NCBI GenBank assembly: GCA_963931865.1
Contig: OZ007515.1
Coordinates: 7,004,493-7,068,492 of the forward strand
Direction of reading: 5' to 3'
Origin: Axinella damicornis
Taxonomy: Eukaryota; Porifera; Demospongiae; Axinellida; Axinellidae
Length of the DNA: 64,000 bases
Shown piece after piece: positions 22,201-33,559 of this stretch. The translations under genes and the position numbers were made by a program. Position 1 is the first letter of the stretch; each line of letters starts with the position of its first letter. Below the pieces are notes generated by a model. That model saw only the letters and a list, made by a program, of their open reading frames with translations. It was not told the DNA's origin and did no database searches.

Positions 22201-25200
22201 ATCATCATGATCACTATCGTGCAGTGACCCAACCGTACAATTTTGTTGCTGAAATTCATCTTGGTAGTGGAGTTGTGAGTGCTTTTGTCTTCCCTTCAGC
22301 CGCCATTGCTCGAGCGCTCTCTTCAACTTTCAAAGTTTCATTGCCACAAAGACTATGACCACCCAGTGAGTTGCAACCGGTTGCATCGCGGCTACCAGGA
22401 GTGCGGTTGCCCCTCGTCAACAAAGCAGAAATAAACATATTAAATAATGTTTGAGTACCTAGGCTTGGCCTACAGAAATTCTGACGAAAAATTGTGCCGC
22501 GTAATATAATTAATCCAATATAATATATATAATGTTTGAGTTCTTAGGCTTGGCCTACAGAAATTCTGCCTACACCGCCGTGATCGCTATCATGCCCTGA
22601 CCTGAATGTAAAAAGTTGGTGCTGAAACTCACCTTGGTGGTGGAGATATGAACTCTTTTGTCTCGCCGTGGTCGCCATTGCTCCCACGCTCTCTTCAACT
22701 TCCGGTGTCAGTACCGTTCTTAGGAAAGGCACACGAAGATTCTGACCACACGGCTGTGATAGCTGTCGTTCACTGACGCTTACATGCCCAAACTCACCGT
22801 GCTGGCTAAGTTGTGAGTGCTGTAGTAATGTCTTATCTTCCTTTTGTCGCCATTGCTCGCGATCGTGGTTGCCACGTGGCATGTGCGTTAATTGGAACGA
22901 ATTACAATACTTAGCTTGCGCTACGGCGAGTCGCAACCGGTTGCATCGCGGCTACCAGGAGTGCGGTTGCCCCTCGTTACACTCCTGGTAGGGGAAAAAT
23001 TGTGCCGCGTAATTAATTAATTAATTAATGTAAATAATCAAACCTCATAGCTCGCAGGAAAGGTCTACTGAGATTCTGACTACACCGTCGTGATCGCTAT
23101 CATGCAGTTAGACAAACGTATAATAATTGTGCTGAAACTCACCTTGGTGGTGGAGATACAAGCGCTTATGTCTCGCCGTGGCCGCCATTGCTCGAGCGCT
23201 CTCTCCGACTTCCGGTGGCAGTACCGTTCTTAGGAAAGGCACACGAAGATTCTGACCACACGGCCGTGATCGCTGTCGTTCACTGACGCTTACATGCCAA
23301 AACTCACCGTGCTGGCTGAGTTGTGAGTGCTGTAATAATGTCTTGTCTTCCTTTTGGCCGCCATTGCTTGCGACCGACTGAGCGTGGTTGCCACGTGGCA
23401 TGTGCGTTAATTGGAACTAACTGCGATACTTAGCTTGCGCTACGGCGAGTCGCAGCCGGCGTTGCAACGGCTACCAGGAGTGCGGTTGCCCCTCGTCAAC
23501 AAAGCAGAAATAAACATATTAAATAATGTTTGAGTACTTAGGCTTGGCCTACAGAAATTCTGACTACACCGCCGTGATCACTATCATGCACTGACCTGAA
23601 TGTAAAAAGTTGGTGTTGAAACTCACCTTGGAGGTGGAGATATGAGCCTGGGGCGTTTTTAGGGGCGTTGAAAGGCACATGAAGATTCAGACCACACGGC
23701 CGTGATCGCTGTCGTTCACTGACGCCATAACTCACCGTGCTGGCAGTTGTGAGTTGCAATACCTAGCTTGCGCTACCAGCGAGTTGCAACCGGTTGCATC
23801 GGCTGCTACCAGGAGTGCGGTTGCCCCTCGATAAATAATTAATATAACACAATATAATGTTTGAGTACTTAGGCCTGGCCTACAGAGATTCTGACTACAC
23901 CGCCGTGATCGCTATCATGCACTGACCTGAATGTAAAAAGTTGGAGCTGAAACTCACCTTGGTGGTGGAGATATGAGCGCTTTTGTCTCGCCGTGGCCGC
24001 CATTGCTCGAGCGCTCTCTCCGACTTCCGGTGGCAGTACCGTTCTTAGGAAAAGCACACAAAGATTCTGACCACACGGCCGTGATCGCTGTCGTTCACTG
24101 ATGCTTACATGCCAAACTCACCGTGCTGGCTAAGTTGTGAGTGCTGTAATAATGTCTGGTCTTCCTTTTGGTCGCCATTGCTCGCGATCGACTGAGCGTG
24201 GTTGCCACATGGCATGTGCGTTAATTGGAACTTATTGCAATACTTACTCGCGGCTTGCGCTACGGCAGGTTGCAACGCGGCTACTTTATGAATGGAACTT
24301 GAGTATCTTCCCTATATATAGCTAGCTATCATCATGGTACTCACGCCATGTGTGATAATTGGAACGAACTGTCACACTTAGCTTGTGCTACCGTTAACCG
24401 CGGCTACCAGGAGTGCGGTCGCCCCTCGTCAACAAAGCAGAAATAAACATATTAAATAATGTTTGAGTACCTAGGCTTGGCCTACAGAAATTCTGACTAC
24501 ACCGCCGTGATCACTATCATGCACTGACCTGAATGTAAAAAGTTGGTGCTGAAACTCACCTTGGTGGTGGAGATATGAGCCTGGGGCGTTTTAGGAAAGG
24601 CACACGAAGATTCAGACCACACGGTCGTTCACTGACGCCATAACTCACCGTCCTGGCAGTTGTGAGTTGCAATACCTCTATAGCTTGCGCTACCAGCGAG
24701 TTGCAACCGGTTGCAGCGGCTGCTACCAGGAGTGCGGTTGCCCCTTGATCTAACCTAAATAAATAAATAAATAATTAACGTTTGACTACTTACGAATGGC
24801 CTGCAAAGATTCCGACTACACCGTCGTGATCGCTATCATGCACTGTCCTCACCGTACAATTTTGGTGCTGAAACTCACCTTGGTGGTGGAGATATGAGCG
24901 CTTTTTGTCTCGCCGTTGGCCGCCATTGCTCGAGCGCTCCATCGACTTTCGGTGGCAGTACCGTTCTTAGGAAAGGCACACGAAGACTCTGACCACACAG
25001 CCGTGATCGCTGTCGTTCACTGACGCTTACATGCCAAAACTCACCGTGCTGGCTAAGTTGTGAGTGCTGTCTTGTCTTCCTTTTGGTCACCATTGCTCGC
25101 GATCGACTGAGCCACGTGGCATGTGCGTTAATTGGAACGAATTGCAATAATTAGCTTCGCTACGGCGAGGCAACCGCGGCGTTGCAAGGGCTACCAGGAG

Positions 25201-26770
25201 TGTCGCCGTGGACGCCATTGCTCGAGCGCTCTCTCCGACTTCCGGTGGCAGTACCGTTCTTAGGAAAGGCACACGAAGATTCTGACTACACGGTCGTGAT
25301 CGCTGCCGTTCACTGACGCTTACATGCCAAAACTCACCGTGCTGGCGAAGTTGTGAGCGCTGTATAAGTTTCTTGTCTTATTCTTGGGCCGCCATTGCTG
25401 ACTCAGCTCAATCGATCGACGTCGACGACCGAGCATGGTTCTCACGTGGCATGTGCGTTAATTGGAATGCGTTGCAATACCTAGCTAGCTTGCGCTACGG
25501 TCGAGTTGCAACGGTTGCAATGCGGCTTATTGCTGAAATTCATCTTGGTAGTGGAGTTGTGAGTGCTTCCTTCAGCTGCCATTGCTCAAGCGCTCTCTTC
25601 AACATTAGTTTCATTGCCACAAAGACTATGACCACCCAGCGAGTTGCAACCGGCTACCAGGAGTGCGGTTGCCCCTCGTTACACTCCTGGTATAGAGAAA
25701 ATTGTGCCGCGTAATATAATTAATGTAAATAATTCGTTCGAGTGATTGGAATGGCGTACGAAGATTCTGACTACACCTTCATGATTGCTATCATGCACTG
25801 TCCCAACCGTACAATTTTGGTGCTGAAACTCACCTTGGTGCTGGAGATACAAGCGCTTTTGTTGTGCTGTCGGCAGCCATTGCTTGATCGCTCTCTTCGA
25901 CGTTGGTTGCCAGTACAGTCTAACGAAGGCCCCACAAAGATTCTGACCACACAGCCGTAATCGCTGTCGTCCACTGACGCTTACATGCCGAAACTCACCG
26001 TGCTGGCTAAGTTGTGAGTGCTGTAATAATGTCTCGTCTTCCTTTTGGTCGCCATTGCTCGCGATCGACTGAGCGTGGTTGCCACGTGGCATGTGCGTTA
26101 ATTGGAACGAACTTTAGCTTGCGTTACGTCGCAACCGGGGTTGCAACGCGGCTTATTCGGTACTTGAGAGCACTCCAAATAATTTCTGATCTTCCCTATA
26201 TATATAACTATCGTGGTACTCACATGATGTGTGATAATTGGAACGAACTGTTACACTTAGCTTGTGCTACCGTTTAACCGCGGCTACCAGGAGTGCGGTT
26301 GCCCCTCGAATAATCTAAATAATTAAATAAATAACCTTCCACTACCTTGCGAATGGCCTACAAAGAATCTGCCTACACCATCGTGATCGCTATTGTTCAG
26401 TGACCCAAGCGTACAATTTTGTGCTGAAACTCACCTTGGTGGTGGAGATACAAGCGCTTTTGTCTCGCCGTGGCCGCCATTGCTCGAGCCCTCTCTCCGA
26501 CTTCCGGTGGCAGTACCGTTCTTAGGAAAGGCACACGAAGATTCTGACCACACAGCCGTGATCGCTGTCGTTCACTGACGCTTACATGCCAAAACTCACC
26601 GTGCTGGCTAAGTTGTGAGTGCTGTCTTGTTTTCCTTTTGGTCGCCATTGCTCGCGATCGACTGAGCCACGTGGCATGTGTGTTAATTGGAACGAATTGC
26701 AATAATTAGCTTCCCTACGGCGAGGCAACCGCGGCGTTGCAACGGCTACCAGGAGTGCGGTTGCCCCTCG
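19299..26770. repeat. Tandem array of family A units (about 16 copies, 7.5 kb)
   Basis: Units of about 280-560 bp follow head to tail. Each typically starts TTACACTCCTGGTAGGGG...TTGTGCCGCGTAA and ends CTACCAGGAGTGCGGTTGCCCC. The closing motif recurs near 20010, 20525, 21020, 21300, 21825, 22110, 22400, 22960, 23475, 23810, 24410, 24730, 25655, 26290 and 26755. Long units carry two related sub-repeats around GCCATTGCT, and most carry GTTGCCACGTGGCATG. Some carry an extra block (CTTCCCTATATATAGCTATC). The minus strand shows recurrent frames of 90-137 codons starting MPRGNH; these follow from the repeat and have no recognised domain. The array sits in the intron between the death-domain exon and Ig3. 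Confidence 0.9.
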
Positions 26771-27334
26771 AAACTTGTATAAAGAATATTAATCCTACAT
26801 CTATAAAACCTACAATACACGGTACGCATTAATCTGATTTACCACTCGGTTTAACCAATCAGATTGGTATTACACTTTTTTCTCGAGGTACTGCTGTAAT
26901 AGAAAGCTGATTGGCGAATACTTCGGTTAGTAACGCCGTTGCAGAACCTGGTTGCTAGGCAGCCTACAGCTTACCTTCAGTTGTAGGGTTGAAAAAGGGA
27001 GCACGGCTGAAGCGGAGAAAGCGACTGCCTCTTTTGCCCTTCCAAAGTAAGTTTCACGTAGACGAACTGCTCGCACGTGCTGTTGAGATGTAGGCCTACA
27101 TAGCTACGCTCTGGTTCCAAACCTGTACCGAACCAGGACCGCCAACCACTGCCACGCCTATTGCATGAAGCGACGCTCGTGCCGTGACCGTGGCCGAGTC
27201 GCTAGCACTTAGGCTTGCTTCCAACCGTGCCTGCTGCGTACGCATGTCGAGTGACGCTCCAAGTTTCACCAACGCATCCAACAGCAACACTAAGAAAACC
27301 ACTGTGATGTAGCTAAGATGTAGGATTAATCTGT

Positions 27335-27485
27335 GATAGGATGGTCTACTGTGGTATTTTGGATTAATAGCACTCGCAATGCAGTTAGGAAGTAAATAGC
27401 ACTCGGCTTCGCCTCGTGCTATTTTACACTTCCTAACTGCATTGCTCGTGCTATTAATCCCAAATACCACAGTGCACCATCCTAT
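27335..27485. repeat. Hairpin element
   Basis: Arms of about 65-70 bp (ATAGGATGGT...GTGGTATTTTGG and complement, with AATGCAGTTAGGAAGT) surround a second small palindrome AGCACTCGGCTTCGCCTCGTGCT. No coding role. Confidence 0.85.
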
Positions 27486-27674
27486 TACATATACAAATAT
27501 ATATGAAAAAAGGATGGTTTCAAGGTGAGCGCTTTGACCAGTCCTCCAACACTGCTTGAATCCTTCGGTAACGCTGCTCAACTGGCAGAAGGCTAGCAAT
27601 GCTGTGTGCACACCAAAGCTCATACACAGGCCGTACACACAGACATTTACCCCACCAGAAAAACAAACACCACT

Positions 27675-27752
27675 TCTGGGGATCGAACCTGCGGCACCTC
27701 CGCCTAGCTGGGATCCCAGTCAAGATGTTATCCCACTGCGCCAATCCACCAG
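27675..27752 (-). repeat. tRNA-like SINE head
   Basis: On the minus strand TGGCGCAGTGG (27733-27743) matches an RNA polymerase III A box and GGTTCGATCCC (about 27679-27689) matches a B box. The spacing is larger than in most tRNAs and I cannot fold a clean cloverleaf. A tRNA-derived SINE reading leftwards is more likely than a working tRNA gene. Confidence 0.5.
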
Positions 27753-28685
27753 CATGGGATACATGTGTCTGAGTCCTTCATCCATGCTACAGTTAACCGA
27801 TTACAGATCCGTAACAGGATGTGGGGGCCGCTTCAAGTCAGGGATGCAGCCTATAGGCTGCATCCCAGACTTGAAGTACATGGAATGTGTAGTGTCCAAG
27901 TTATGGCAAGGTTATCCTATTGAAGCCCATCTGGAGGCGCCTCCAGTAGAAAAATTCTTGAATTTATATGGCTTGAATGGGGAAATCCTGAGGCTGTAAC
28001 TCCATTCTATTTACTTCAAATCTGGGATGCAGCCTGCATTTGACCAATGGGTACAAGGGGTTGTTGTTGTTGTCATAGCAACTGTTTGTATCCAGTCTGT
28101 GGTTAGGTAAGGGTCCTCCCTACTTATGTCAGCAGTTTAATGTTGAAGCCTCAAAGGGCGGAGCGTAGTAAACGGCAGAAGCCAAGTTGGGCAGAAGCCA
28201 AGTTGGTAATTGATCGCCTGATCGCAAATCTTAAGGAGGTGATAGCACTATATTGCTGTGGTACGCATCTTCAAAATTGATGCTGAGATTCAGAAGGTTT
28301 TTCCAACGTGCATGTGCAGCACATCTTTGCTGCAAACCAGAAGGCTTCTTCCGAGAATCTTCTTCTGAATAGTATTGGCTTTGTACATACACAGATTTCC
28401 GAAAACGGTGCAGATTCACTTACGGAGCTTCATTTAGGCCTTCCGTAGCTGTGTATTGGTATTCTGGAGCTGTGTTTGTCATGTAAATCTGGTGCTGTGA
28501 TGGAAGTGGTTCCGCAAACGCACATCATTTTAAATGACACGAATCGTAGCTTTATTCCCAGGCTGTTTCGTAGGCAGCTAGCTTATAGCTCACCCAAATT
28601 AAGGCACATGATGTCCCATACTTGAAATAATTATTCTTTGCCATTCTGCAATTTTCTCCAAACTGCTAAATTCTCACTAAAATAT
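27753..28685. other. Intron sequence, no gene seen
   Basis: Contains a 44-bp palindrome at 27833-27876 (CAAGTCAGGGATGCAG and complement, centred on CTATAG) with a partial copy of the same word near 28022. Open frames run through the palindrome and are not credible exons. Confidence 0.5.
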
Positions 28686-29187
28686 CGAGGGCAACCATGC
28701 TCCTGGTAGCAGCCGCTGCAACCGGTTCCTGGTAGCGGTATTGCAACTCGTTCCAATAAATGCACATGCCACGTGAAACCGTTAACAATGCTCGATCGAC
28801 GTCGATGTCGATCTAATAGTCAGCAATGGCAGCTCGAAGGCATGAGATTGTTACAGTGCTCACAACTTCGCAAGCACGGTGAGTTATGGCATGCAAGCAT
28901 CAGTGAACGACAGCGATCACGGGCGTGTGGTCAGGATCTTCGTGTGCCTTTCCTAAAGAATGGTACTGCCACCGGAAGTCGAAGAGAGCACTCGAGCAAT
29001 GGTGGCCACGACGAGACAAAAGCGCTCATATGTCCACCACCTTGGTGAGTTTCAACACAATTATATTTTGTGTCACTGCATGATAGCGATCACGATGGTG
29101 TAGTCAGAATCTCTGTATGCCATTCATAGCACTCAAACGTTATTTACATTATATACGCGGCACAATTTTCCCCCTACCAGGAGTGTA
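28686..29187. mobile_element. Family A element, inverted orientation
   Basis: It starts CGAGGGCAACCATGCTCCTGG and ends CTACCAGGAGTGTA. Inside are GATAGCGATCACGATGG and the GAGTTTCAACAC word, i.e. the complement of the array unit. It sits about 260 bp upstream of the Ig3 exon. Confidence 0.8.
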
Positions 29188-29447
29188 TTATTAGTACCCA
29201 CGATTCTTAAGGTATGTTCTTGTGCCAAAGGCAAGTTGTTATGAATTGCCCGTGATTGACGGAACATCATGGACTGTTTGCAGCTCTGTTCAGTGGCAGA
29301 GTTACATTAGCCTCTGTATACTGGTGTGTGTTGATGCTACTGCCAAATTGCATGTATAAGGCTGAAGTGGCAGTTTCTCTCATGCAGACATCCAAGTCTT
29401 GTGCTCTCAACATACTGTTTGTATGTATCTGTTCTCTTTCTATACAG

Positions 29448-29882
29448 GGCTAGCTGTCAAGCCAAGAATAACCCTTCAACCCCAAAGCCTTAAAGTTGTC
29501 TATGGCCAGCTAGCACGCGTATTTGTTGAGGTCGATAATGCCAGCCACTACACCACATACCAGTGGTACAGAAACAATGAAATTCTGAGGGGCAAAGTTG
29601 GTCCAGAACTGCTCATCTCTTCCTCTGTGGACAGCGATCGGGGCAACTACGTTTGTGTGATTACAAACCAGGCAGGCTATACTGAGTCACAAGTTGCAAG
29701 AATTGATGTTGTTGACATCCACCCTGTGTCAGTGACCTATCAAACTGCACAACAATCTGATATGTATATGTCTGATCCTTGGAACCCCACATACCTGGGT
29801 TACCATAGTCGTGGTACTGCTACGGAGGAGCAGCACATTCTTGGGAGTGGAGCTGCATCAACAACTATACGTCTTGATGACA
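29448..29882 (+). CDS. Ig/death-domain gene, exon with Ig3 and linker
   Basis: A 435-bp exon between TTTCTATACAG and the donor GATGACA/GTGAGT, phase 1 at both ends. Residues about 5-90 form an Ig domain opening RITLQPQSLKVVYGQ, with Trp in YQWYRNNE and the F-strand motif SDRGNYVCVITN. The B-strand Cys is missing (VFVEV). About 55 residues follow, rich in Tyr, Ser and Thr (e.g. DMYMSDPWNPTYLGY), and look unstructured. The domain's sequence style, with the PQSLKV start and NNEILRG hairpin, is close to paracaspase Ig domains. Confidence 0.85.
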
Positions 29883-30434
29883 GTGAGTATGCTTTCCAGC
29901 AAATGCACTATCTGTTAAGTTAACCCTTTCACCTGTAAGAAAGCAGTTGAGGAATACAGCCATTAACTCTTTACCAACCAGAAGAAACACCTTAAGGAAC
30001 CAAGAACCCTGTAATAAAGTATAACGCCTAGTATTTAAAGCCCCCATATAAATTCTTATAGGCTTATGGGAGCTCATGACGGCCGCCAGTTTTGCAGTCG
30101 TTGGTTGGTAAAGACTATAGAATTTTAGTGGACCCATGACACGTGTTCACTGAAACTCTATTAGATGCATGCATGAAAGATTAGTTTCCATGTAAACATA
30201 TACTTGTGAAGTTGTGACAGCAACACTTTTCAGGCAAATTTTATTATAATATTATGCTATGAATGACGGATGCCATGATTTTATGAGTTTGTATTTAGTA
30301 CTGCCGTGATAATGTTCATGAATGGTATCTGGATAGTTGTGTGCCTTAGTACTCCCACTGTTCATTGGCTAATAGTTGACCTTGTGGGAATATTAATATG
30401 TGAAAGTTTATGCATCAATTGTTTGTCTTCCCAG

Positions 30435-30697
30435 ACGTACCACGTATTGTCATGCATCCGGAATCACAGATGATTGAGCCAGGGTCTGCACTCACCCTGA
30501 CATGTGCAGCTGTGGGTGCCGATGAACTTGGCTACCTGTGGTATTTCAATGGCCTTTCTCTCAAAGATGAAACAGGACCAGAGTATTCCATCAACTGCTT
30601 CACAGATGAAGACGAAGGCATGTATGCATGCCAAGTGACAAATATGCATGGTCATGTCATGTCTAGCATGGCACATGTTGTAATGAAACTGAACTGA
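30435..30697 (+). CDS. Ig/death-domain gene, last exon (Ig4 and stop)
   Basis: The acceptor GTTTGTCTTCCCAG opens a phase-1 exon encoding one complete Ig domain: VPRIVMHPESQMIEPGSA, B-strand Cys in LTLTCAAVG, Trp in GYLWYFNG and the F-strand motif DEGMYACQVTN. It ends HVVMKLN and a TGA stop at 30695-30697. Unlike MALT1, no caspase-like domain follows. I saw no further exon before 31.1 kb. Total length from 3949 would be about 850 residues without any extra exon. No clear AATAAA was found within 300 bp of the stop. Confidence 0.85.
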
Positions 30698-30956
30698 TTT
30701 GTAACAATGTGTGTGGTATTTACATTTACATTGCTAATGCATTGTAGTTTGCAAAAGTTGTGTTGGTTCTTAGAATTTCTCCCGACTCAGTCTTCATTGT
30801 ACCCTACTGATGTTTGAGATCTGCATGAGCCGTACATCTTGTGGAAGTTGCCACTATGTGTGGTGTGCATGGGAAGTTCATTTGCAATTTCCTTATGTTG
30901 CTACGGTACAGGACTTGTTCTGCAAGGCCTCCCATTTTCAAGGCCATGGTGAAAAC

Positions 30957-31041
30957 CCGGACCGGACCAACCGGAAATAGTATAATCGCTATACAATAAT
31001 GCTATTTCACTTCTGGTCGATCCAGTCCGGTCCGGTCCAGT
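30957..31041. repeat. Short inverted repeat
   Basis: CCGGACCGGACCAACCGGAA and the complement of TTCTGGTCGATCCAGTCCGG face each other around an AT-rich centre (AATAGTATAATC). A small foldback repeat 260 bp after the last Ig exon. Confidence 0.6.
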
Positions 31042-31111
31042 CCGATGGCCCTTTATCAGAGTGATGTGAGTCAGAGTGACGTGAGGAAGACCTATATACC
31101 CAGGTCGAAAC

Positions 31112-31198
31112 TAGCCTCGTCCCCAGGCCTCTGCCCCATTAATCTTTCTCCACGGCTGTGCAAATTAAAATATGGGTGGAGGCCAGGGAATGAGGCTA
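31112..31198. mobile_element. Family B mini-element
   Basis: TAGCCTCGTCCCCAGG to AATGAGGCTA, 87 bp. Flanks GGTCGAAAC (31103-31111) and GGTTGACAC (31199-31207) are an eroded 9-bp duplication with two mismatches. Confidence 0.75.
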
Positions 31199-32000
31199 GG
31201 TTGACACGTGTGATTAAAATTATTGCATCTCAGTCACGAACTTTGGCAGATTCTGACTACTCCTACCTACACTAGTGACCTATTGTCGAGTCAGCAAGCC
31301 AGTCGTTGTTCAGTATCCTAGGGCAGTGTACAAACAAAGATATCTGTATGTCGGGTTGCCGTCTGATGCCCAGATCTGCAGCTCTGCACTTCCCGTTTTC
31401 ACTTACACCTCACCAGACTCACATTATTCTTACACGCATGCGTACAACCTATAAATAGAACACACACAGACAGGAAGTACATCCTACTGGAAACCAATCA
31501 CACACACACAGAGTCAACACACACAAAGCAGTCTCTGTGGTACAGATAATCACCCTTTTATACATCACTTCCTCCCTTTGAAGAACGAGCTTGGGCATAG
31601 ATTCATGCACATCCGCCACGAAGGGGGTTGTACACGTCTCCTCAACGAGTATCGTGCATCAGAGTGAGGTCTCGGGTTGGTCGTTAGCTTCACAATCTTC
31701 TCAGGCTCACTCCTGTGAGTCTTCACCACAGTCCTCGGTGTCTGAGAGAGCGAAATCCTTGTCACTAGGCGAGTTCTCAGCACTAGTCTGGTCACCTGTA
31801 GGTAGAGAATAATCAAACAGAAAACTGGTTGGCTCCTCGGTGGATTCATCAACTAAGACCAGTTTCCCATCTGATGCATCGGTCATAGTGCCTGGTTCAC
31901 TGCGTGATGGTGAACCTCGACTGGGTCACCATTGGATTCATCAGTCGGAACAGGGGCTGGTTCAATATCTCTGCGTGATTCAGCAGTCCCCTGACCTGAA

Positions 32001-32610
32001 GGTCGGACTCTACACGTGCTTCAGCGGCACCCTGTGGGTGCGGGTCAACGTGTGATTCAGCAGCACCCTTCTGCAAAAGGTTTTGAACCCATTTTGGGGG
32101 TCTACCAATTGAATGTCTACGAGTCCCATATCAAAAGTATCCCACTGGTAGTTGCAGAAACAGATTCTCTCTTCTTGTGGATAGTACACCTTCAATATGG
32201 TTAGATCCGGATCAATCACTCAATAGGCTCCATGCCAGGGGTGTGAGAGCTTTCTCATCCTCCCTTGTACTTCTTGGGGGAATTCACCATAACCCAGTCA
32301 CCAACTTTGTAGTGGCGCTGCTGAGCCCTCCTGTCAAATTGACCTTTGTACCGCCCCTGGGCCTTGTGTATAGTAGTTTCCCCTAGTTGTCGTGAGCTAG
32401 CTAGCACCTGGAGGAGTTGCTCGTGGTAATCCTCGGTGTCATTGGGGGGTGTTGATCTGGGGATAGCAATTCTGCTTCAACTGGTGAACGCAGGTCTCTG
32501 CCATACAAGAAAAATGATGGCTTTTCACCGGCAGTTTCATGTGGGGTATTCCTGCATGCTGGCACTTTCTGAGGTGGTGAATCTCCAGTCTCAATCACCA
32601 TCTCAGTCAA
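32001..32610 (-). pseudogene. Ty3/gypsy-like integrase C-terminal remnant
   Basis: On the minus strand the segment near 32550-32480 encodes RNTPHETAGEKPSFFLYGRD, the typical end of a retrotransposon integrase core, followed by DLRSPVEAELL. Around 32460-32440 the frame shifts by one base. It continues as DYHEQLLQVLASSRQLG, then a basic stretch ending in HYKVGDWVMVNSPKKYKG, the usual C-terminal fold. The N-terminal zinc finger and catalytic part are absent. About 250 bp downstream of the protease piece, this means reverse transcriptase, RNase H and most of integrase were deleted. Downstream (31565-32000) the minus frame continues as acidic tail sequence. Confidence 0.75.
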
Positions 32611-32854
32611 GTCGGTCTCCCCTCTCTCTCCATCTTCTAGGCAGAAGACATCATGATACTGGCCTTGGAAGTCTCAAACTCGGCAGTCTGTGTCTCATCT
32701 AACAGTTCTGCATGGCTTCTTCACAGTAGCGAGTAGCTTCTGGATCCTCCGGTTAGCGTCTGGTCCTCGGTCAGGTTCCCCATCCTCCACTCGGCTCACG
32801 GTAGGGCCATCCTGCACCTGGGCTGACTGAGTACCTGGATCAACCAGAGCAACT

Positions 32855-33510
32855 TCATGAACCATTACCAATACACGTATTCTCATCAATCTGACATGTT
32901 ACACCATTTGTATTGGACAAAACAATATGTGCAAGACCATCACTGGAGGCATTAATTAGAGCTTCTTCCAGGCATACCCCAGGTGTTTCAGATAGTTCGC
33001 TAGAAGGCTCTACCATCAGGGTATTCCTGTTGCCATAGCTACCGTCTAGTCTGACAGTTACTCCCATGCTCTGGTGTGGCAACATGCTCATTGTCTGTAC
33101 CAAATGGACTCTCACCAGGGGCACTTGAGCCTCAAGCCCTTCCGACTTGGCTCTGACAGTATGAGGGTCTTTGACTAGCTGCTTGAAGGGATGCACATCT
33201 CGGTGGTAACTTATAATGCCCAACTGTCTACTCACACCCTCAGAGAGAAGCAATTGATCCTGGGCCTCTTTCCTAACGTACACGGGGGTATTTAGGCTCT
33301 TACCATCAAACTCAACGTCTAGGTCTAACCGTCCATCCAAGGAGAATGTCCGCTGGTCATATGCTTTTGGGATTCTGTCTGCCTTCTTCAGATCTCTCTT
33401 ATGCAAACGGGCGGTTACAGCTACCTTAGCAAACAATCCAGTGTTATATCTGACCCACTATCTACGACTCCCACCGCAGGTACACCCTGGACCTGAACTA
33501 CCACACCCTT
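32855..33510 (-). pseudogene. Ty3/gypsy-like aspartic protease remnant
   Basis: The minus strand reads GVVDSGSDITL near 33480-33440, the D-S/T-G active site of a retroviral-type aspartic protease. One base is out of register just after it. The next frame continues LFAKVAVTARLHKRDLKKAD and about 180 further residues (TFSLDGRLDLDVEF, VRKEAQDQLLLSEG). The frame shift and the loss of the polymerase region make it non-functional. It processes the element's polyprotein in intact relatives. Confidence 0.8.
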
Positions 33511-33559
33511 GGCACTGCTACCTTTGTCCTGAATCTGAACTTGATTCACCTGTTCCTCC

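Noticed and set aside
20114..26702. Recurrent minus-strand frames starting MPRGNH in the array
   Set aside because: They follow the repeat unit, vary in length and frame and have no domain; repetition alone explains the similarity.
27096..27638. 180-codon minus frame with hydrophobic stretches
   Set aside because: It runs through a 150-bp palindrome and the SINE-like body; no domain is recognised.
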